Under the pieces are notes generated by a model. It was not told the DNA's origin. It saw only the letters and a program-made list of their open reading frames with translations, and searched no databases. Positions 37,904-46,538 of a stretch of DNA of 51,736 nucleotides are shown here, in pieces. Numbering within the stretch: the first letter of the stretch is position 1; the number at the start of each line of letters is the position of its first letter. The stretch is from Halodesulfovibrio sp. (GTDB lineage: Bacteria; Desulfobacterota; Desulfovibrionia; Desulfovibrionales; Desulfovibrionaceae): positions 1 through 51,736 of the forward strand of contig QKEJ01000114.1 in NCBI GenBank assembly GCA_003252375.1, written 5' to 3'. Both the position numbers and the translations under genes were made by a program.

Positions 37904-37953
37904 TTAACAATTTTGTTACCAGATACAGTTTTGATAACCCTTAACAATTTTGT
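37904..37953. repeat. Two 13-bp direct repeats with internal dyad, upstream of the glutamate synthase promoter
   Basis: TTAACAATTTTGT occurs at 37904-37916 and 37941-37953, 37 bp apart. Each contains AACAA-TT-TTGTT or a one-mismatch version. A related, inverted ACAAAAATTGTCAA lies at 37812-37825 over the -35 box. The right copy abuts the hydrolase stop codon. These could be regulator sites for the operon. Confidence 0.45.
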
Positions 37954-38703
37954 CTAAATAGATGTCAATTCTCGGACAAAACCACAGGCAAGTGCCTGAA
38001 CACGTTCACGAGTTTCCATATGAGTGGTCAGCATATGGTGGGCCGTGACCTGCTCCCGGATGGGGATAAGCTCCATCCGGCGAATGTCGGATGACACGCC
38101 ACGCAGGATGGTCCAGGCGTTTTCGGCCGGTGACGTCCTGTCTGTCGGGCAATGCATGACCAGAAGTGGTGCAGTGACCTTGTGCAGGGTCCTGCCAACC
38201 GACCGTGCGCCAGACATCAGACTGCAGAGCTGCGGCAGACTGGTGGCGCCGCTGTACCCCTCCCACGGGGCTATCACCTGCGCCTCTGCTCTGCGCGGAG
38301 CACCGGGCCATACCGGCCGCAGATGCTGCAACAGGGGAATAAGCGGAAGCCGCCAATCCTTCATGCGGGGGGGGAACAGCGTGTAGACATGAATGGGGGC
38401 GGCCATGGACACCACTCCCAGCACAGGGTAGCGCGTGGCAAGGTGCAACGCGAGGGTTCCGCCCATGGACAGTCCCATGACCACTACTCTGTCCACATCC
38501 CGGGACAGGGCTTCGTACGCCTCTTCCGCGCCCCGCTTCCAGTCCTCGAACCAGGTGGTTCGAAAATCATCAAAACTGGTCCCGTGTCCGGGCAAGGTCA
38601 CCAACCGAGGGGCGCACCCAAGAGCGCGAAGGGGCTCGACCAGCGGCTCCATCTCGAAGGGGGCGCCGGTCCATCCGTGAATAAGCAGACAGCCTGTTCT
38701 CAT
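37954..38703 (-). CDS. Alpha/beta hydrolase (carboxylesterase/lipase-like)
   Basis: 249 residues from ATG 38703, 5 nt from GGAG; the ATG at 38706 has only 2 nt. The oxyanion-hole segment is GCLLIHGWTGAPFEMEPL, the nucleophile elbow VVMGLSMGGTLALH, the Asp in VMHCPTDRTSP, and the terminal His in the ITVTAHH-like tail (QVTAHHMLTT). It resembles the short Est30-type carboxylesterases or monoglyceride lipases. No signal peptide is seen. The gene is divergent from the deaminase gene; its 3' end abuts the repeat cluster. Confidence 0.85.
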   Translation of the reverse strand: MRTGCLLIHGWTGAPFEMEPLVEPLRALGCAPRLVTLPGHGTSFDDFRTTWFEDWKRGAEEAYEALSRDVDRVVVMGLSMGGTLALHLATRYPVLGVVSMAAPIHVYTLFPPRMKDWRLPLIPLLQHLRPVWPGAPRRAEAQVIAPWEGYSGATSLPQLCSLMSGARSVGRTLHKVTAPLLVMHCPTDRTSPAENAWTILRGVSSDIRRMELIPIREQVTAHHMLTTHMETRERVQALACGFVRELTSI

Positions 38704-38837
38704 CATCTCTCCTGTGTCCATGAACATTCTCCGGTCATGCCGCCCCATTGCGCTTGCAGTTCTGATGCTCTATCGTGCATGCTTCCAAAAAACGCGCGTG
38801 GCAGCGTCAGGCACCCTATTGCAAGGAGACATTTGGC

Positions 38838-40157
38838 ATGACTCTGGTTTGCGACCTTCTTATACAGGCCGACACGATACTCACACAAGACCCGGACCGG
38901 ACCGTGATCGAACGGGGCGGTATCGCCATTACCGGTGACACCATCACGGACATTGGCACCTGGGACTCCATACGCCCGCGCTATCACGCTGCAAAGACAC
39001 TCGATCTCGGCCGTTCCCTGGTCATGCCCGGCCTTGTCAATGCGCATACACACGCCGCCATGACGTTGCTGCGCGGCGTGGCTGACGATCTGCCGCTGAT
39101 GGAGTGGCTGACCAAGCACATCTTTCCCGTGGAGCAGCATCTCACCTCAGAGATCGTGGAGCTGGGCGCCCTGCTCGCCTGTGCGGAAATGACCCGGTTC
39201 GGCACCACGGCCTTCTGCGACATGTATCTGCTGGAGGACGCCACCTACCGCGCCGTGGACCGGGCCGGATTGCGCGCCCTTGGTGGCGAGGGCATTTTCA
39301 TGTTCCCGTCCCCCGCCTACCCCGACACCAACCGGGGCTTCGAGATCGTCCGGGAACTCCACGAAAAGTGGAAGGCCCATCCGCGCATCCGGCAATCAGT
39401 CATGCCGCACGCCATCTATACAACCACTCCGGAGATCCTGACCCGCTGCCGGGACATCGCGGAGGAACTGACCCTGCCCCTGCATATCCATCTTGCCGAA
39501 ACAGCGTCTGAGACCCGGCAATGTCTTGAAACGCACGGCAAGCGCCCTCTCCAGTACATACACGAGCTGGGGCTGCTGACTCCGCAGACGACACTGGCGC
39601 ACTGCGTGGACCTGACGGACGATGAAATCGCTCTGATCGCCGAAACCGGCGCTGTGGTCGCACACAACCCCGAAAGCAATATGAAGCTCGCCTCCGGCAT
39701 TGCCGATGTACCCGGCATGCTGCGCCATGGCGTGCGCGTCAGCCTTGGAACCGACGGGGCCGCCTCCAACAACGCCCTGAACATGTTCACGGAGATGACC
39801 TCCTGCGCCCTGCTGCACAAGGTGCATGGCATGGATCCAACCAGCGCCCCGGCGCAGGTCGTGCTGGACATGGCCACCCTTGGCGGTGCAGGCGCCCTGC
39901 ATCTGAACAGCGTAGGGGCTCTGATGCCCGGCATGCAGGCGGATATCATTGCGCTGGACCTTGACGCCCCCAATCTTCTGCCCCTGCACAACCCCGTATC
40001 CCATGCGGTGTATGCTGCGACCGGAGCAGAAGTGTGCATGACCATGGTTGCCGGCGAAGTATTATATAATGATGGTGCTTACCAGAAGATCGACTACCCC
40101 GCGCTTGTGGACGAAGTACGCTCCCTGCGCGACTGGGTGCGCAGCCATCTTGCCTGA
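38838..40157 (+). CDS. mtaD: 5-methylthioadenosine/S-adenosylhomocysteine deaminase-type amidohydrolase
   Basis: 439 residues from ATG 38838 (AAGGAG 10 nt upstream). The TRZ/ATZ metal site starts PGLVNAHTHAAMTLLRG. Then come PLHIHLAETASETRQC, TTLAHCVDLTDDEIALIA and SLGTDGAASNNALNMFTE, in the usual order for MtaD. It would convert SAH or MTA to the inosyl derivative, part of methionine-cycle salvage without SAH hydrolase. Substrate assignment within the family is uncertain. It is monocistronic, followed by a promoter for the PxxKW gene. Confidence 0.88.
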   Translation: MTLVCDLLIQADTILTQDPDRTVIERGGIAITGDTITDIGTWDSIRPRYHAAKTLDLGRSLVMPGLVNAHTHAAMTLLRGVADDLPLMEWLTKHIFPVEQHLTSEIVELGALLACAEMTRFGTTAFCDMYLLEDATYRAVDRAGLRALGGEGIFMFPSPAYPDTNRGFEIVRELHEKWKAHPRIRQSVMPHAIYTTTPEILTRCRDIAEELTLPLHIHLAETASETRQCLETHGKRPLQYIHELGLLTPQTTLAHCVDLTDDEIALIAETGAVVAHNPESNMKLASGIADVPGMLRHGVRVSLGTDGAASNNALNMFTEMTSCALLHKVHGMDPTSAPAQVVLDMATLGGAGALHLNSVGALMPGMQADIIALDLDAPNLLPLHNPVSHAVYAATGAEVCMTMVAGEVLYNDGAYQKIDYPALVDEVRSLRDWVRSHLA

Positions 40158-40200
40158 TTTCAGCGATTCGGGATACTTTTTGAGGGCGAACCGGAATATG

Positions 40201-40236
40201 GGGTTGACTTTTCCTTGAATCTATATAATTCAACCC
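40201..40236 (+). promoter_or_regulatory. Promoter and flanking inverted repeat for the PxxKW gene
   Basis: TTGACT (40204-40209) and TAATTC (40226-40231) are spaced by 16 nt; an overlapping TATAAT (40224-40229) gives 14. GGGTTGA (40201-40207) and TCAACCC (40230-40236) are perfect inverted arms that enclose the promoter, so a repressor binding there would cover both boxes. Confidence 0.55.
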
Positions 40237-40290
40237 TGCTTTCAAGAACAATATTCGCGCGCAGCCCGCGCGATCCAGGAGGACGATACA

Positions 40291-40563
40291 ATGAGTGCAG
40301 TATTTGAAGGTGCAGTCATGACCGCAGAAGGCATGCTTTACAACGGCGTGGTCTGCCAGCCCGTAGACGAGAAGTGCGAGGGCTGCGACCGTAGCAAGGA
40401 ATTCGAAGGCCAGAAGTTCTGCGGCAGCTATGCTCAGCCGCAGGCCAAGTGGGCTCTCGGCGCCTGTAACTTTGCCACCCACGTCAAGGCTACCGTTGAC
40501 AAGCAGGGCAAGGTCAAGATCAACCCCCTCAAGGCTTCCAAGCGCGCTGCCAAGGGCCGCTAG
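40291..40563 (+). CDS. PxxKW-family cysteine-rich protein
   Basis: 90 residues with GGAGG upstream. Conserved pieces are CQPVDEKCEGCDRS, KFCGSYAQPQAKWALGACN and the following FATHV. Five Cys (22, 29, 32, about 44 and 59) suggest a metal or disulfide site. This family is common in sulfate-reducing deltaproteobacteria; its function is unknown to me. The C-terminus is Lys-rich (INPLKASKRAAKGR). A strong promoter, good ribosome site and strong terminator imply high expression of a single-gene message. Confidence 0.88.
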   Translation: MSAVFEGAVMTAEGMLYNGVVCQPVDEKCEGCDRSKEFEGQKFCGSYAQPQAKWALGACNFATHVKATVDKQGKVKINPLKASKRAAKGR

Positions 40564-40583
40564 GCTCCCTTTTTTCAGCTGTC

Positions 40584-40627
40584 AAACGGGAAGGTACGCC
40601 TCGGCACGCCTTCCCGTTTTTCTTTTT
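40584..40627 (+). terminator. Intrinsic terminator after the PxxKW gene
   Basis: AACGGGAAGG / CCTTCCCGTT stem (40585-40619) with an inner CG-rich loop, then TTTCTTTTT. Confidence 0.88.
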
Positions 40628-40733
40628 GGTCACATCGGGCTCAGGGCCACGCCTCGGACATGCACGCCATGCATGTCGCCACCATCGTGACTGCGCGGCT
40701 TACGCCCGGCAACAGTTCTATCGGAGCACACTG

Positions 40734-41957
40734 ATGCTGGAAAAACTCTTCGACTTCATTGATCGTCAACGCGACCTCGTCATTGAACTGCAGACGGAAA
40801 TGACGGCCCGCCCCGCACTGTGCCCCTCTGCGGGCGGTGTCGGAGAAATCGACAAGGCCGCGTACCTGCATGACTGGCTCGTGGCAAACGGCATAACCGA
40901 TATCGAGGAAGTCCGCGCGCCTGATCCCCGAGTCCCCTGCGGCTATCGCCCTACCCTCATTGCCCGTATCCCCGGGAAATCCGCTCAGACGGTCTGGCTG
41001 CTGGCCCACACCGACGTTGTCCCTACCGGCGACCCCGACCTGTGGAGCGGCGATCCCTGGGCCGTGCGTGTTGATGGTGACGTACTCTGCGGACGTGGGG
41101 TTGAAGACAACCAGCAGGGCATCGTGTCCGCGCTGCTCACGGCCAAGGCCCTTGTGGAGACCGGAACCGAACCGGAACGTACCCTCGGTATCGTCCTGGT
41201 AGCCGACGAGGAAACCGGCAGCAAGTTCGGCCTTGATTACCTGATGCAGGTCAAACCCGAGCTCTTTGGCAAGGAAGATCTGATTCTGGTGCCGGACGTG
41301 GGGAATGCGGAGAGCACCATGATCGAAGTGGCCGAAAAGTCCATTCTCTGGATCAAGGTGACCGTTCGCGGCAAGCAGTGCCATGCCTCGCGCCCCGCAT
41401 TGGGCGTCAACTCCCTGGAGGCCGCCGCAGACCTCATCCTGCGTGTGCGCAGCCTACATGATACGTTCAACCGGGTGGACGATCTGTTCGAACCGCCCAT
41501 TTCCACGTTCACTCCGACCAAGAAGGAATTGAACGTCGAGAACGTGAACACCGTGCCGGGGCTGGACGTCTTTTACATCGACTGCCGCGTCCTGCCCGGA
41601 TATGACCTTGCCGACGTACGTGCATCCCTCCGGTCTCTTGCGGACGAGGTGGAACGCGAACGCGGTGTTACCATCACCTTTGCCGACGTGCAGGCCAACC
41701 AGTCCACCGTGTCCACCTCGCCCGACTGCGAAGTGGTGACCCGTCTGGCGCAGGGCATCAGGGAAGTATACGCCGTGGAACCCCGCCCCATGGGCATCGG
41801 TGGTGGCACCGTTGCCGCCCACATGCGCGTGCACGGCCTTGATGTGGTCTGCTGGAGCACCCTGAGCGGCAATGCGCATCAGCCTGATGAGAAGTGCCTG
41901 ATTTCTTCCAATATCAATGACGCCAAGGTCATGACCCACCTGCTTTTCGGCAGGTAG
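40734..41957 (+). CDS. M20-family metallo-peptidase/amidohydrolase (DapE/ArgE-like)
   Basis: 407 residues from ATG 40734 (CGGAG 8 nt upstream). Metal-binding segments are [29 protein letters not shown] and [12 protein letters not shown] with the catalytic Glu pair. The lid domain includes [19 protein letters not shown]. The C-terminal [19 protein letters not shown] completes the di-zinc site. It removes an N-acyl or peptide group from an amino-acid-like substrate; the exact substrate is not readable. It is followed 56 nt later by mnmG. Confidence 0.9.
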   Translation: MLEKLFDFIDRQRDLVIELQTEMTARPALCPSAGGVGEIDKAAYLHDWLVANGITDIEEVRAPDPRVPCGYRPTLIARIPGKSAQTVWLLAHTDVVPTGDPDLWSGDPWAVRVDGDVLCGRGVEDNQQGIVSALLTAKALVETGTEPERTLGIVLVADEETGSKFGLDYLMQVKPELFGKEDLILVPDVGNAESTMIEVAEKSILWIKVTVRGKQCHASRPALGVNSLEAAADLILRVRSLHDTFNRVDDLFEPPISTFTPTKKELNVENVNTVPGLDVFYIDCRVLPGYDLADVRASLRSLADEVERERGVTITFADVQANQSTVSTSPDCEVVTRLAQGIREVYAVEPRPMGIGGGTVAAHMRVHGLDVVCWSTLSGNAHQPDEKCLISSNINDAKVMTHLLFGR

Positions 41958-42013
41958 GATCGTGGTGTCTGGGCGCACTGGTTCCGTTTTTGATCCGGAG
42001 CCCGGTAACGACT

Positions 42014-43897
42014 ATGCTTAAGCCTCTGCCCCCCGAGATATTTGACGTTATCGTCGTGGGTGCCGGCCATGCCGGTTGCGAAGCCGCCATGGCGGCTTCC
42101 AACCTTGGCCTGCAGACCATGCTCATGACCATCAACGCCGACCATATCGGCGCGCTCTCCTGCAACCCCGCCATCGGCGGGCTTGCCAAGGGGCACATGG
42201 TCCGTGAGATCGACGCCCTCGGCGGCATGATGGGGCTGTGGGCCGACCAGGCCGGCATACAGTTCCGCACCCTGAACACCAGCAAAGGTCCCGCCGTCCA
42301 CGCAACACGCGCCCAGATAGACCGCGAGGCCTACATGCGCGTGGTCAAGCGTGATATCTACGCGCAGGACCATCTGTGGGTCTGGCAGGACACGGCGGAA
42401 TCCCTTCTGGTGGAAGACGGGCGATGCGTGGGCGTGCGTACGAGGCTGCAACAGGTCTTTCAGGCCCGCACGGTCATCATCACGGCCGGAACGTTCATGC
42501 GCGGCCTCATCCATGTGGGGCTCACCAACTTTTCGGGGGGACGCCTCGGAGATCCTGCGGCCATGAACCTCTCGGCCTCGCTTGAAGCCGCAGGCCTCAC
42601 GCTGGGCAGGCTCAAGACCGGAACAACGCCCCGACTCCTGAAAAGCAGCATAGACTTTTCCGTCATGGAAGAGCAGGCTGGAGACGCTCCGGCCCCTCTC
42701 TTCAGCTTTCGTTCCACGCAGCCCTGCCTGCCACAGCTGCCCTGCCACATCACCTGGACCAACGAGGCCACGCATGCGGCCATCCGCTCCGGGTTCGACC
42801 GTTCGCCCATGTTCACCGGGGTCATCGAAGGAACCGGAGCGCGGTACTGCCCCTCCATCGAGGACAAGGTTGCCCGCTTCCCGGAAAAGGAGCGACATCA
42901 GATCTTCGTGGAACCGGAAGGGGCCACCAGTCCCGAGTGCTATCCCAACGGCATTCCCACAAGCCTGCCGCTGGATGTTCAGCGGGCCATGATCGCCTCC
43001 ATTCCGGGGCTTGAACGGGCTCAGATCGTCCGCCCCGGCTATGCCATCGAGTACGATTACGCCAACCCCACCCAACTGCATCCCACCCTGGAAACCAAGT
43101 GTTTGCCCGGCCTGTATCTTGCCGGTCAGGTAAACGGCACCTCCGGGTACGAGGAAGCCGCCGCCCAGGGACTCTGGGCCGCCCTGAACGCGTTCTGCGC
43201 CCTTTCGGGCCGCCCTCCGTTCATTCCGGGTCGGGACCAGGCCTACATGGCGGTTCTGGTGGACGATCTGGTCACCAAGGGCACCAGGGAGCCCTACCGC
43301 ATGTTCACCTCCCGCGCGGAACACCGCCTGCTGCTGCGCGAAAGCAATGCAGACAGACGCCTGACGCCGATGGGGCGCGAACTCGGACTGGTCAAAGATG
43401 CCCAGTGGGCGCTGTATACGGCCAAACATGCTGCTCTGGATACTCTGCTCGATCAGCTCGAAGGACAACGGGTAAAGCCTGATGCCGAAACCCGTGCCCT
43501 GCTGGAAGCGATGAACGAGGCGGTTCCCAGCAAGGCCATCTCGCTGGGAGACCTGCTGCGCAGGCCGGAACTGCGTATCGCCGACCTGGCCCCTTTCTGG
43601 CCCGGGATTACGGATTTTCCGGAAGACGCGCTGCGCGAGGCCGAAACCATCACCAAGTACGCCGGTTACCTGCGCCGTCAGGAAGAACTGGTGGAACGGT
43701 CTGCACGTTCCGAAGCAACCGTGCTGCCGGACGATATGGCGTATGATGAAGTGTCGGGTCTGACCCGCGAAGCCGTGGAAAAGCTCTCGACCATTCGTCC
43801 GAGGACGCTCGGTCAGGCGGCACGCATTTCCGGAATCACGCCTGCAGCCATCTCCTGTCTGGAAGTGCACCTCAAGAAGCTGGAGCGTCGTCGGTAG
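42014..43897 (+). CDS. mnmG: tRNA uridine-5-carboxymethylaminomethyl modification enzyme MnmG (GidA)
   Basis: 627 residues from ATG 42014; a TTG at 41990 is in frame but adds eight non-family residues. The FAD site is [18 protein letters not shown], then [38 protein letters not shown] and the C-terminal [20 protein letters not shown]. It works with MnmE at the wobble uridine of several tRNAs. Length and all motifs are normal. It is followed by a 533-bp non-coding stretch, so it is probably the end of its transcript. Confidence 0.97.
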   Translation: MLKPLPPEIFDVIVVGAGHAGCEAAMAASNLGLQTMLMTINADHIGALSCNPAIGGLAKGHMVREIDALGGMMGLWADQAGIQFRTLNTSKGPAVHATRAQIDREAYMRVVKRDIYAQDHLWVWQDTAESLLVEDGRCVGVRTRLQQVFQARTVIITAGTFMRGLIHVGLTNFSGGRLGDPAAMNLSASLEAAGLTLGRLKTGTTPRLLKSSIDFSVMEEQAGDAPAPLFSFRSTQPCLPQLPCHITWTNEATHAAIRSGFDRSPMFTGVIEGTGARYCPSIEDKVARFPEKERHQIFVEPEGATSPECYPNGIPTSLPLDVQRAMIASIPGLERAQIVRPGYAIEYDYANPTQLHPTLETKCLPGLYLAGQVNGTSGYEEAAAQGLWAALNAFCALSGRPPFIPGRDQAYMAVLVDDLVTKGTREPYRMFTSRAEHRLLLRESNADRRLTPMGRELGLVKDAQWALYTAKHAALDTLLDQLEGQRVKPDAETRALLEAMNEAVPSKAISLGDLLRRPELRIADLAPFWPGITDFPEDALREAETITKYAGYLRRQEELVERSARSEATVLPDDMAYDEVSGLTREAVEKLSTIRPRTLGQAARISGITPAAISCLEVHLKKLERRR

Positions 43898-44430
43898 ACA
43901 GGCACCTTCTCCCTCCCGGAAAATCGTTTTTTCGTTTTTTTCTCTATGCAGTGACGCCGCTTTGATCTATAGTTCTTCATGGTGCAGTGCATGCCGCACG
44001 CTTGTGGGCTCCGCTTCTGAAAGACACACTCAAAACCTTCGTACCGAACTGCTCTGTCCCTTCCGGTATATGCGCAGTCCTGCCACACGATGGTTGCTCT
44101 TTTCGACATGCCCCGCGTGTTCTGGAATGAACATTCAAAGATGTTTCCGCGCCGCATGCATGCTTGCTTTTTCCGCATAAACACCAGTACTATACCCCAG
44201 ACGAACATGCTGCACCTGCATGGAAGATGAGGAGAATTCCTCTGTCCGTGCGTTGTGCCGTAAGGTACCGCACAGCACTTCCGGTAGTGCGCCATCCATC
44301 CCGTGTGCCTCATGTGCACCGGATGGGACTGCATGTTTTTCCTTGATTCCGGGCCGGAAGCCACCTCCGCTGTACGGTTGAGAACGCTGTTGGCGCGTGT
44401 GTCAGGGCCGGGAGGGTTCCAGTAACGACA
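43898..44430. other. 533-bp region without a convincing gene
   Basis: No frame here has a ribosome site or family-like composition. T-rich runs at 43927-43943 may terminate mnmG. Two small plus-strand hairpins lie near the PilZ gene: GCACT/AGTGC (about 44273-44288) and an imperfect ATCC-N-GTGTGC/GTGCAC-N-GGAT stem (about 44299-44325). I tested it by eye for 6S, SRP, tmRNA, RNase P and GEMM-type cores and saw none. Confidence 0.4.
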
Positions 44431-45516
44431 ATGCATGAACCGGAGCAATACGAAGCCGTGCAATTCCACAATTTTATGGCGGTGGACAAGACCACCGACT
44501 ATTTCTCCGAGATCAGCCGCAGTTTCATGCACTCTCCACGGGATCAGATGTCCATGCAGGTCATCCTGATTCTGATGGGGGTTGTTGCATTGCTCTGCGC
44601 GATCATTGCGTTCATGTGGTGGCGCGCCCGCAGAGCATCCGTCTATGTGCCGCACGGATGGCTGCTGACGCCGCAGGAAATCGAAGCCATTCTTGTTACC
44701 GCGCGGGACCAGCGCAGCAAGGTCGAGATCCAGTTTCATTCCGAGGAGACCAAGCGTCGCTCGGCCTATTGTTCCATCTATGATGTGGTCAACGGTGCGA
44801 TCACCCTCGAATGTGCCGGGCTGCAGAACATCTCCCGCTCATGGATGGGCCGTATCGTGGACTGCTACTTCCGCATTCAGGATGAGGAGCGCAAGGACCG
44901 CTATTACATGTTCTCTTCCTCCATCTCGGGCATCCGGCCTGTCGGAAAGGACATCAGCCATCTGAGCCTGGACATTCCCACCAAGCTGGAATTGAAGCAG
45001 AAACGCGCCTGTCTGCGGGTGGACCCGCCGGAACAGTATATCCTGGGCATAGCGGTCTGGCGGGAAAAACTGCTGGGCGATGGCAACCATGATCTGAATG
45101 TCAAACATTGGGGGCCGTCCGTACTCAGCTTCATTCCCGGCAAGCGGGCTCAGATTCGGCTGGAGAACATCTCTGCCGGGGGCATTAAGCTGCACGTCAA
45201 ACGGGACTTCGCCAAACAGTCCGGGCTTGAGTTCAATATCGGCGACCATCTGTTCGTTCTCCTGGACCTTTGGGAACCGGAAAACGGCCAGCGGCAACGT
45301 TTCTGGTTGCTATGCCGCATCCAGATGCCATTCATCGACTTCGAAACACGGGATGTTGATTTGGGCCTTCAGTTTCTGAAGCGGGCGGAAACCGTGGAGA
45401 ATTCCACGACTGAACTGCGCTGGATGCCCTCCTTGAGAAACAACGAAGTGGACGAGGTGGGCAACTGGGCCATGAAGCGCCACCTTGAACTCTACAGGGA
45501 CAAGGGGCTGGAATAG
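44431..45516 (+). CDS. Membrane-anchored PilZ-domain protein
   Basis: 361 residues. A short N-terminal region precedes one membrane helix (about 43-64) and a basic stop-transfer (WWRARRAS). The middle (about 75-185) resembles a YcgR-like N-terminal domain. The PilZ c-di-GMP site has Arg192-x3-Arg196 (KRACLRVD) and Asn246-x-Ser248-x2-Gly251 (ENISAGGIKL). The second motif normally starts with Asp or Asn, so it looks functional. It probably acts as a c-di-GMP receptor at the inner membrane. A GGDEF gene lies 3.6 kb downstream. The ATG lacks a strong ribosome site. Confidence 0.85.
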   Translation: MHEPEQYEAVQFHNFMAVDKTTDYFSEISRSFMHSPRDQMSMQVILILMGVVALLCAIIAFMWWRARRASVYVPHGWLLTPQEIEAILVTARDQRSKVEIQFHSEETKRRSAYCSIYDVVNGAITLECAGLQNISRSWMGRIVDCYFRIQDEERKDRYYMFSSSISGIRPVGKDISHLSLDIPTKLELKQKRACLRVDPPEQYILGIAVWREKLLGDGNHDLNVKHWGPSVLSFIPGKRAQIRLENISAGGIKLHVKRDFAKQSGLEFNIGDHLFVLLDLWEPENGQRQRFWLLCRIQMPFIDFETRDVDLGLQFLKRAETVENSTTELRWMPSLRNNEVDEVGNWAMKRHLELYRDKGLE

Positions 45517-45633
45517 GTTTGCTTTTCCCCGAATTCCGCTTGCGTCACCGAAGTGACATGGATATTGTTGCATCATCGTGAAGCTGATAGTGTTGCATGC
45601 TTGTGCCCGTTAACATGAACAAGGAGAGACGTT

Positions 45634-46452
45634 TTGGACGGAGGCTCGGACAGTCGACTCTGGTCGCTGATCAGTAAAATTTTTAACAGCAAAACTGGGG
45701 ACACCGTTGAAAAGGCCATTCTCGAAGCACGCGAGGACGGCGAGCTTGAGGCAACCGAAGGCTCGATGCTGCTGAATGTGCTCAGCCTGGACGAGACCCA
45801 GGTTGACGAGATCATGGTCACCCGCACTGACATCCATTGCCTGGATATCAACGCAACCACCAAGGATGCTGTAGAGCTCATCATCGAATCCGGCCATTCC
45901 CGCATTCCGATCTATGAAGGCAACCGGGACAACATTGTCGGTGTTGCCTATGCCAAGGATCTGCTGCGCTACCTCTACACCCCGGATCTGCAAGCAACCC
46001 CCCTGCGCGCCATCATGCGCAAGCCCTTCTTTGTTCCCGAAACCAAGATGGTCAGTGACCTGCTGCAGGAATTCCGTTCCCGCAAGATGCACTTTGCCAT
46101 CGCCGTAGACGAGTACGGCGGTACCTCCGGCGTCGTCACCATCGAGGACATCCTTGAAATCATCGTTGGCGATATCGACGATGAGTATGACACCCCCAAG
46201 GAAGACGACATCCAGCCGCTGGATGACAGCAGCTACCTCCTGTCCGGACGAGCCCTGCTGGAAGAGATAGAGCCGCTGCTCAAGATCACGCTGCTCTCGG
46301 ATCAGGTGGAGACCATCGGAGGGTATCTCAGCGAGCTGGCCGGGCATGTGCCACAGGCTGGCGAGTCCTTCATGCTTGAGGGCTACCGCTTCAGCGTCAA
46401 GGAAGCCAATGCAAAACTCATCCGCTCCATTCTTGTGGAACGTTTGGATTAG
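45634..46452 (+). CDS. CorC/HlyC-type CBS-domain protein
   Basis: 272 residues starting at TTG 45634, with AAGGAG 7 nt upstream; no ATG fits. A helical start (KIFNSKTGDTVEKAILEA) is followed by VDEIMVTRTDIHCLDINATT and two CBS motifs (SRIPIYEGNRDNIVGVAYAK, then FAIAVDEYGGTSGVVTIEDI). The C-terminal CorC_HlyC domain includes LLSGRALLEEIEPLL. No membrane CNNM domain is present. A role in ion (Mg2+/Co2+) handling is presumed from the family only. It directly precedes lnt, an arrangement common in bacteria. Confidence 0.9.
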   Translation: MDGGSDSRLWSLISKIFNSKTGDTVEKAILEAREDGELEATEGSMLLNVLSLDETQVDEIMVTRTDIHCLDINATTKDAVELIIESGHSRIPIYEGNRDNIVGVAYAKDLLRYLYTPDLQATPLRAIMRKPFFVPETKMVSDLLQEFRSRKMHFAIAVDEYGGTSGVVTIEDILEIIVGDIDDEYDTPKEDDIQPLDDSSYLLSGRALLEEIEPLLKITLLSDQVETIGGYLSELAGHVPQAGESFMLEGYRFSVKEANAKLIRSILVERLD

Positions 46453-46458
46453 TTTCGG

Positions 46459-46485
46459 GGCCCGCACGTCGGGCCTTTCCTCTTA
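46459..46485 (+). terminator. Weak intrinsic terminator after the CorC-like gene
   Basis: GGCCCG / CGGGCC stem with a CACGT loop (46459-46475), followed by TTTCCTCTT. The stem is short, so read-through into lnt is plausible. Confidence 0.5.
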
Positions 46486-46538
46486 TGGCGTAATTGCGTC
46501 TTGACCTTTTCGAAAAAACGCCGTTTCCTCTCTCCATC

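Noticed and set aside
41879..43870. Minus-strand open frame of 663 codons opposite mnmG
   Set aside because: No family-like motifs or ribosome site; mnmG on the plus strand is full length and well conserved.
44200..44430. c-di-GMP (GEMM) riboswitch upstream of the PilZ gene
   Set aside because: The hairpins lack the conserved GEMM core and tetraloop-receptor elements.
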